Shown here: positions 1-5,237 of the stretch, piece by piece
Position numbering within the stretch: the first letter of the stretch is position 1
Layout of the letters: each line of letters begins with the position of its first letter
NCBI GenBank assembly: GCA_004553405.1
Contig: SFLO01000138.1
Coordinates: forward strand, 1-5,237
Length of the DNA: 5,237 nt
Source of the DNA: Coriobacteriaceae bacterium
Lineage (GTDB): Bacteria > Actinomycetota > Coriobacteriia > Coriobacteriales > QAMH01
Reading direction: 5' to 3'
Translations under genes and position numbers: made by a program
Notes under the pieces: generated by a model
The model's database searches: none
Seen by the model: the letters and a program-made list of their open reading frames with translations, nothing else
Told to the model about the DNA's origin: nothing

Positions 1-556
1 CGTCTCCAGCATCGTCGACTTCGGCGCATTCGTCGACCTCGGCGGCATCGACGGCCTGGTCCACATCTCCGAGCTCTCCTGGAGCCATGTCAACCATCCC
101 TCCGAGGTCGTCAAGGTCGGCCAGGAGGTCGAGGTTGAGGTTCTCGACGTCGACATGAACCGCGAGCGCATCTCCCTGGGTCTCAAGCAGACCACCGAGG
201 ATCCCTGGCGCACCCTGGTGAAGAACTACCCCGTTGGCGCCATTATCGAGGGCAAGGTCACCAAGCTGGTCCCCTTCGGTGCATTCGTCGAGCTGGGCGA
301 CTCCATCGAGGGCCTGGTCCACATCTCCGAGATGGCCTCCAAGCATGTTGAGGTTCCCTCTCAGGTGTGCTCCGTGGGCGACACCGTCCAGGTTAAGGTC
401 ATGGACGTCGACCTCGACCGTCGTCGCATCTCCCTGTCCATGAAGTCCGCTGCCGAGACTCTGGGCATCGAGATCCCCGTTGCCGAGACCGAGACCAAGA
501 CCGAGGCCCCCGCAGAGGCCGAGGCTGAGGTCGAGGCCGAGGCCACCGAGGAGTAA
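1..556 (+). CDS. rpsA: 30S ribosomal protein S1, 3' part (5' end outside window)
   Basis: S1 is the RNA-binding ribosomal protein that helps place mRNA on the 30S subunit. The reading frame is open from base 2 and runs 184 codons to TAA at 554-556; the gene starts upstream of the window. Two S1 (OB-fold) repeats are seen. The first is incomplete and covers residues 1-64 of the visible part ([32 protein letters not shown]). The second is complete, about residues 78-150 ([40 protein letters not shown]). The linker carries EDPW. After residue 158 comes a low-complexity Ala/Glu/Thr tail, as in many actinobacterial S1 proteins. An internal ATG at 155 lies inside the first repeat and is not the start. 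Codon use is strongly biased to C-ending codons, as expected of a highly expressed gene. The family call is very secure. Confidence 0.96.
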   Translation, partial: VSSIVDFGAFVDLGGIDGLVHISELSWSHVNHPSEVVKVGQEVEVEVLDVDMNRERISLGLKQTTEDPWRTLVKNYPVGAIIEGKVTKLVPFGAFVELGDSIEGLVHISEMASKHVEVPSQVCSVGDTVQVKVMDVDLDRRRISLSMKSAAETLGIEIPVAETETKTEAPAEAEAEVEAEATEE

Positions 557-568
557 TCGGGTCCCGCT

Positions 569-1615
569 GTGGCTCGAATCCTCATAGGAATGAGCGGAGG
601 CGTCGACTCGGCTGTCGCCGCCTCCATCTTGAAGCGTGATGCCCACGAGTTGGTGGGCGTCACGTTTCTTTTTGATGGCGGGCAGGCCTCTCGTATCGGC
701 GCCGAGAGCGCGGCCTCCATCTGCGCAAAGCTGGGCATCCCCCACCAGGTGGTCGACCTGAGCCAGCGCTACGAGGAGCTCGTTGCCGCCAAGGTACTCG
801 AGGACCTGGCTGCGGGCCTCGAGCCCAGCATCCCCGTCATCGCCACCTCCAAGTTACTGATGCCGGCTCTCTTCGAGATGGCCAAGGAGCTCAAGCTGCG
901 CTTTGTGGCAACGGGCCACTACGCCCGCGTTGCGAGCGAGGCCAGCACCACAGACGCCTACCCGCTGCGCCTCATGCGCGCGTCTGACAAGTTCTTCGAC
1001 CAGAGCTTTCTGCTGCACGACCTCGCGCAAGACCAGCTCAACCGCCTGATGTTCCCCCTTGCAGACATGCACGAGATGGACGTGAGGGTCGCCGCCATGC
1101 GCGAGGGCCTGATGATGCCCCAGGTGCCTGCGGGCGACAATCCCTACCTCTTTGGTGGAGGCCCCGGCCTGCACCAGTGGCTCGCGCAGCGCGGAGCCGC
1201 CCCTGCTGGCGGCGAGGTCGTGGAGCTTTCCAGCGGCAAGGTCCTGGGCAGCCACTGCGGCCTGCACATGCACCCGCTGGGCTCCAAAGTGCCCTTTGGC
1301 GAGGGAGGCCCCCGCTACGCCGTTGCCAAGGACGCCGCCCACGGCAGGCTCTATGTGGGCAGCGAGACCCAGGCAGCCGGCGAGACCTGCCAGGTGAAGG
1401 AGCTCGTGTGGACGAGCATCCACCCCCTCAAGGAGAAGCGCAGCTGCCGCGTGAGGCTCGAGCGCAGCGCCAACCCCATGCCGGTGCAGCTGGTGCCCTG
1501 CGGCCAAGACCGCCTCACCATGAGCTTCACCCTGCCCATCGCCGGCCTGGCAAGCGGCAAGACCGTGGTCTTCTATTCCGACGACATGGTCCTGGGCGGC
1601 GGAGTGATCGCCTAG
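569..1615 (+). CDS. MnmA-family (tRNA 2-thiouridylase-like) PP-loop protein lacking both catalytic cysteines
   Basis: MnmA adenylates U34 of certain tRNAs and replaces its oxygen with sulfur relayed as a persulfide. This 348-residue protein is collinear with that family. It has the PP-loop SGGVDS at 9-14, ATGHYAR at 114-120, a DQSF-L segment at 144-148 (family KDQSYFL), MFPL at 161-164, a central domain, and a C-terminal beta-barrel ending VFYSDDMVLGGGVI. By my alignment from memory, the LCN cysteine (E. coli Cys102) is Ala92 in IPVIATSK, and the GICFIG cysteine (Cys199) is Tyr193 in NPYLFGG. The paired cysteines usual near residue 35-45 are also absent. The GTG start is the only one that keeps the first beta strand: the in-frame rpsA stop lies just 12 bases upstream, and the next ATG (590) cuts into the PP-loop. 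No strong Shine-Dalgarno is seen, so translation may be coupled to rpsA. Function is uncertain: a divergent paralogue, an ATP-using enzyme of other specificity, or an inactive relative. Confidence 0.88.
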   Translation: MARILIGMSGGVDSAVAASILKRDAHELVGVTFLFDGGQASRIGAESAASICAKLGIPHQVVDLSQRYEELVAAKVLEDLAAGLEPSIPVIATSKLLMPALFEMAKELKLRFVATGHYARVASEASTTDAYPLRLMRASDKFFDQSFLLHDLAQDQLNRLMFPLADMHEMDVRVAAMREGLMMPQVPAGDNPYLFGGGPGLHQWLAQRGAAPAGGEVVELSSGKVLGSHCGLHMHPLGSKVPFGEGGPRYAVAKDAAHGRLYVGSETQAAGETCQVKELVWTSIHPLKEKRSCRVRLERSANPMPVQLVPCGQDRLTMSFTLPIAGLASGKTVVFYSDDMVLGGGVIA

Positions 1616-1642
1616 CACGGGTTCGCGGGGCCCTGCGCATAC

Positions 1643-1652
1643 AGGAGGGAGG
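1643..1652 (+). promoter_or_regulatory. Strong Shine-Dalgarno sequence for the 87-residue ORF
   Basis: The purine run AGGAGGGAGG ends 6 bases before the GTG at 1659. It fits the 3' end of 16S rRNA well. It is the main evidence that the short downstream ORF is translated from a non-ATG start. Confidence 0.75.
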
Positions 1653-1658
1653 CGCGTC

Positions 1659-1922
1659 GTGGACGCTTTGGACAAGGCGCTCGAAGAGGCGCTGAGAAGA
1701 CAGCGCGAGGGCAGCGCCCCCGCCGCCCCTGCATGCGCGTCCTGCGCGCCGGACGCCGCTGCCGCGCCCGCAGAGCGTCCCGCGGCGGTCGACCCGTGGT
1801 CCCCCGAGGCCATCTTGCGCGCAGCCAACGAAGACGACGACCTCTACGACCCCTACAGCGACTACATGGACGCCCTCGCCCGCAGTTCCTACGAGGAGCC
1901 CTGCGAGGACCCTTGGAGGTAA
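1659..1922 (+). CDS. Small acidic protein of unknown function (87 aa)
   Basis: I do not recognise this protein. It starts at GTG behind a strong ribosome-binding site and ends at TAA only 5 bases before coaE. It has three parts. Residues 1-17 look like a charged amphipathic helix (DALDKALEEALRRQRE). Residues 18-44 are an Ala/Pro-rich low-complexity linker holding a CxxC pair (Cys26, Cys29). Residues 45-87 are acidic and aromatic, with DPW at 45-47, an EDDDLYDPYSDYMD stretch, and EDPW again near the C-terminus (83-86), plus Cys82. There is no signal peptide or membrane segment. The spacing shows co-transcription with coaE. Its stop-proximal GGAGG also serves as the coaE ribosome-binding site, so its translation may affect that of coaE. 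A role in CoA synthesis is possible but nothing in the sequence shows it. Confidence 0.7.
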   Translation: MDALDKALEEALRRQREGSAPAAPACASCAPDAAAAPAERPAAVDPWSPEAILRAANEDDDLYDPYSDYMDALARSSYEEPCEDPWR

Positions 1923-1927
1923 GCAAC

Positions 1928-2533
1928 ATGATCGTGGTGATGATCACAGGCGGCATCGGCAGCGGGAAGTCGACCCTGCGCCGCATGCTGTGCGAGAAGG
2001 GCGCGGTGAGCATCGACCTCGACGCCATCGCGCGCACCCTCATGGACAGCGAGCCTGCCATGGTGGCCGCCCTGGCCGATGAGTTCGGTCCCCAGATCCT
2101 CGACGAGGAGGGTTGCGTCATCCGCAGCGAGCTCGCGCGCGCCGCCTTCGCCAGCGAGGCCGCCACCCGCGCGATGAACGCGATCACCTTCCCCTACATC
2201 ATGGAGGAGGCCACCGAGTACATACTCAACGTGCACTGCACGCCGCGCACCAATGCGCCCGTGCTGGTGGTGGAGGTCCCCCTGCTCACAGAGGCACCGC
2301 AGCTTGCCGAGCTGGCAGACGAGGTCATCGCCGTCGAGGTGCCGCCCCTGGTGCGGCTCGCGCGCTGCGTTGAGCGCGGCATGGACCCCCAAGACGCGGC
2401 GAACCGCATCGCCCGCCAGCCCGGCGACGCAGATCGCGCCGCCCTGGCCACTGCAATCTGCAACAACACCGGCACCGAGGCGGATCTCCAGGCCTGGGTA
2501 GACGCCTGGTGGGACGCCAAGGTGGGCTCCTAG
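1928..2533 (+). CDS. coaE: Dephospho-CoA kinase
   Basis: CoaE phosphorylates the 3'-hydroxyl of the ribose in dephospho-CoA with ATP, the last step of coenzyme A synthesis, in the cytoplasm. The 201-residue product has the usual family length. It shows the P-loop GGIGSGKST at 8-16, the acidic IDLDAIAR segment at 29-36, FGPQILDEEG-V-R at 53-66, VVEVPLLTE at 114-122 (family V-D-PLLFE), the lid R160/Q164 in NRIARQ, and NNTG at 179-182 (family DNSG). Two usual residues differ: the HP of the I-HP-I motif is FP here (88-89), and the D of DNSG is Asn179. I chose ATG 1928 because GGAGG at 1915-1919 sits 8 bases before it and the P-loop is then correctly near the N-terminus; the frame stays open further upstream but only as a shadow of the previous gene. 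The likely last gene of the rpsA cluster. Confidence 0.95.
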   Translation: MIVVMITGGIGSGKSTLRRMLCEKGAVSIDLDAIARTLMDSEPAMVAALADEFGPQILDEEGCVIRSELARAAFASEAATRAMNAITFPYIMEEATEYILNVHCTPRTNAPVLVVEVPLLTEAPQLAELADEVIAVEVPPLVRLARCVERGMDPQDAANRIARQPGDADRAALATAICNNTGTEADLQAWVDAWWDAKVGS

Positions 2534-2584
2534 CGGCGCTTGCCCACAGCTCGGCGCAGCACCGCGAGCTGCCGCTCCAGCTGC

Positions 2585-2621
2585 TTAATCACGCCTTAAG
2601 TTTCGCTTAATTGGCGATTAA
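2585..2621 (+). promoter_or_regulatory. AT-rich imperfect palindrome, possible operator
   Basis: An isolated AT-rich patch in GC-rich DNA with nested dyad symmetry. The inner arms are TTAAG (2596-2600) and CTTAA (2606-2610) around TTTCG. Next come CGCC (2592-2595) and GGCG (2613-2616), with outer TTAATC (2585-2590) and GATTAA (2616-2621) arms as an alternative partly sharing a base. The inner arms contain T-N11-A (2597 and 2609), the core of a LysR-type regulator box. As RNA it could fold into a hairpin, but no U-run follows, so an intrinsic terminator for coaE is less likely. Position between coaE and the sulfate genes suggests control of cysDN; this is inference. Confidence 0.4.
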
Positions 2622-2638
2622 CTCAGCTCTCAGAAAGT

Positions 2639-2710
2639 TGGAGGACAGGCGAGAAGCGATTCCTGTCCCCTGCTCGTGCTGGGCGACCTTCCTCTTCTCT
2701 CCTGATTCCA
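2639..2710 (+). promoter_or_regulatory. Candidate structured leader upstream of cysD with alternative helices
   Basis: Two helices share a strand and cannot form together. Helix A pairs GGACAGG (2643-2649) with CCTGTCC (2662-2668), 7 perfect pairs around a 12-base loop. Helix B pairs CAGGcGAGAAG (2646-2656) with CTTCTCtCCTG (2694-2704), 10 of 11 pairs, and is extended by TGGA (2639-2642) with TCCA (2707-2710). This is the layout of an attenuator or riboswitch-like leader. I see no signature of the SAM-I, TPP, cobalamin or T-box classes. It could also be chance pairing in GC-rich DNA. Confidence 0.3.
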
Positions 2711-2719
2711 CTACCTGAC

Positions 2720-2739
2720 AGCCCCCTGTGAAGGGGGCT
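2720..2739 (+). terminator. GC-rich hairpin before cysD, terminator-like but with weak U-tract
   Basis: AGCCCCC (2720-2726) and GGGGGCT (2733-2739) form a perfect 7-pair stem with loop TGTGAA. Only TTGG, then GTTTG a few bases later, follows, so it is a poor intrinsic terminator as it stands. It may end readthrough from coaE, act as the expression platform of the leader, or mask nothing at all. It lies 44 bases before the cysD ribosome-binding site. Confidence 0.35.
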
Positions 2740-2782
2740 TGGCATGTTTGCGCCGGCTTGGCTCGCGGTCAGCCCCGGCGCG

Positions 2783-2790
2783 AAAGGAGA
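2783..2790 (+). promoter_or_regulatory. Ribosome-binding site that sets the cysD start
   Basis: AAAGGAGA sits 7 bases before a TTG (2798) and 10 before an ATG (2801), which are adjacent in-frame codons. It supports a start here and argues against the in-frame ATG at 2744, which lies between the hairpin and this site and has no such sequence before it. Confidence 0.7.
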
Positions 2791-2800
2791 GCGCCCCTTG

Positions 2801-3642
2801 ATGGAAGCCCAGCCCCATCTCGACCAGCTCGAGGAAGAGTCGATCTACATCATGCGCGAGGTTGCCGCCATGTGCGAGAAGCCCGTCATGTTGTACTCCA
2901 TCGGCAAGGACTCCTCGGTCATGCTGCACCTGGCCCGCAAGGCCTTCTACCCAGAGAAGCCGCCCTTCCCCCTGCTGCACGTGAACACCACCTGGAAGTT
3001 CCGCGAGATGATCGAGTTCCGCGACAAGACCGTGCGCGAGTACGGGCTCGACTTCATCGAGTACATCAACCAGGAGGGTGTGCGTCAGGGCATCAACCCC
3101 TTTGACCACGGTGCCGCCTACACGGACATCATGAAGACCGAGGCCCTCAAGCAGGCGCTCGACCAGCACGGCTTCACGGCCGTCTTTGGCGGAGCGCGCC
3201 GCGACGAGGAGAAGTCCCGCGCCAAGGAGCGCGTGTTCTCCTTCCGCAACGCCGCGCACGCCTGGGACCCGAAGAACCAGCGCCCCGAGATGTGGCGCCT
3301 CTACAACGCTGCCATCAGCAAGGGCGAGAGCATCCGCGTCTTCCCGCTGTCCAACTGGACGGAGAAGGACATCTGGCTCTACATCAGGCGCGAGAACATC
3401 GACATCGTGCCGCTGTACTTTGCCGCGCTGCTGCCGGGCGAGCAGCCCCAGATGCGCATGGTGCGCTTCCGCACGCTGGGCTGCTACCCCCTCACCGGCG
3501 CGGTCGAGTCCAGCGCAAGCACGCTCGACGCCATCATCGACGAGACGCTCTCTGCCGTGACCTCTGAGCGGACTACCCGCGTCATCGACCGCGACGGCGG
3601 CAGCGCCAGCATGGAGAAGCGCAAGAGGGAGGGGTATTTCTG

Positions 3643-3643
<1 letters not shown>
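2801..3643 (+). CDS. cysD: Sulfate adenylyltransferase subunit 2 (ATP sulfurylase, catalytic)
   Basis: CysD joins sulfate and ATP to form APS and pyrophosphate, driven by GTP hydrolysis in CysN; it is the first step of sulfate assimilation. The 280-residue product has the PP-loop variant [14 protein letters not shown] from residue 32, [33 protein letters not shown] at 130-144, [37 protein letters not shown], and the terminal KREGYF. All are family hallmarks, and [14 protein letters not shown] is close to the proteobacterial form. It is about 20 residues shorter than E. coli CysD between PLYFAA (204-209) and RMVRF (219-223), where a loop of the family is missing. ATG 2801 is preferred: it matches the family N-terminus and has an upstream AAAGGAGA; TTG 2798 is nearly equivalent. 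The stop overlaps the cysN start (TGATG), so the two are translationally coupled. Confidence 0.95.

Positions 3644-5237
<1,594 letters not shown>

Noticed and set aside
854..1828. Long minus-strand frame opposite the MnmA-like gene
   Set aside because: Shadow of the GC-rich plus-strand gene; low-complexity composition, no recognisable domain.
1733..1927. Extended coaE start upstream of 1928
   Set aside because: The extension is Arg-rich out-of-frame readthrough of the 87-residue gene. The ATG at 1928 has a proper ribosome-binding site and gives the family N-terminus.
2530..2592. Minus-strand GTG ORF of 20 codons (ending QLERQLAVLRRAVGKRR) whose stop overlaps the coaE stop
   Set aside because: It looks helix-like but is very short, has only a weak ribosome-binding site, and is closed by a TAA two codons upstream. 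Most likely chance in GC-rich DNA; at best a remnant of a gene end.
2601..2640. Sigma-70 promoter for cysDN
   Set aside because: TTGGCG at 2611 resembles a -35 box, but no acceptable -10 lies 16-18 bases downstream. A promoter is expected in this gap but I cannot place it.
2626..2740. SAM-I or other known riboswitch before cysD
   Set aside because: Looked for the conserved SAM-I core, T-box TGG-ACC element, and cobalamin and TPP signatures; none is present as far as I can read.
2744..2800. Upstream ATG start for cysD (19 extra residues)
   Set aside because: No ribosome-binding site precedes it, the extra residues do not match the family N-terminus, and a good AAAGGAGA lies between it and the ATG at 2801.

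Overview
The window is GC-rich DNA with dense, nearly all plus-strand genes. It most likely comes from an actinobacterium, with Coriobacteriia (Olsenella/Collinsella/Eggerthella type) as my best guess. The grounds are the S1 protein style with an acidic Ala/Glu tail, the rpsA-coaE neighbourhood (a pairing I recall from actinobacteria) and the codon usage. The lineage call is inference from recall, not a search.

Region 1 (1-2533) is a tightly packed plus-strand cluster: the 3' end of rpsA (ribosomal protein S1), a divergent MnmA-family PP-loop protein, an 87-residue protein of unknown function, and coaE (dephospho-CoA kinase, last step of CoA synthesis). The gaps are 12, 43 and 5 bases, so one operon is plausible. 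The MnmA-like protein keeps the ATP-binding PP-loop and the three-domain length of the family. It has lost both catalytic cysteines, so its chemistry is in doubt.

Region 2 (2534-2800) is a 267-base intergenic stretch. It holds an AT-rich palindromic element, a leader with two mutually exclusive helices, and a GC-rich hairpin just before cysD. It probably contains the control region of the sulfate genes. I recognise no known riboswitch class and no convincing sigma-70 promoter.

Region 3 (2801-5237) is a sulfate-activation unit: cysD (ATP sulfurylase catalytic subunit), overlapping by one base with cysN (GTPase subunit) that continues into an APS kinase (CysC) domain. Together these would turn sulfate into APS and then PAPS.

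The most striking observation is at the right end. The CysC domain runs normally up to its ENIRR motif, then stops within five codons. The bases beyond the break encode, on the opposite strand, the C-terminal part of a CysC (the GLYK-AR and FTGI-SPYE motifs). The two halves of an APS kinase therefore face each other across a 6-base inverted repeat. This is either a real inversion, a second opposed copy, or a fold-back assembly or amplification chimera at a contig end. The last is my leading explanation. No mobile element, CRISPR array, tRNA, rRNA or defence system is visible.
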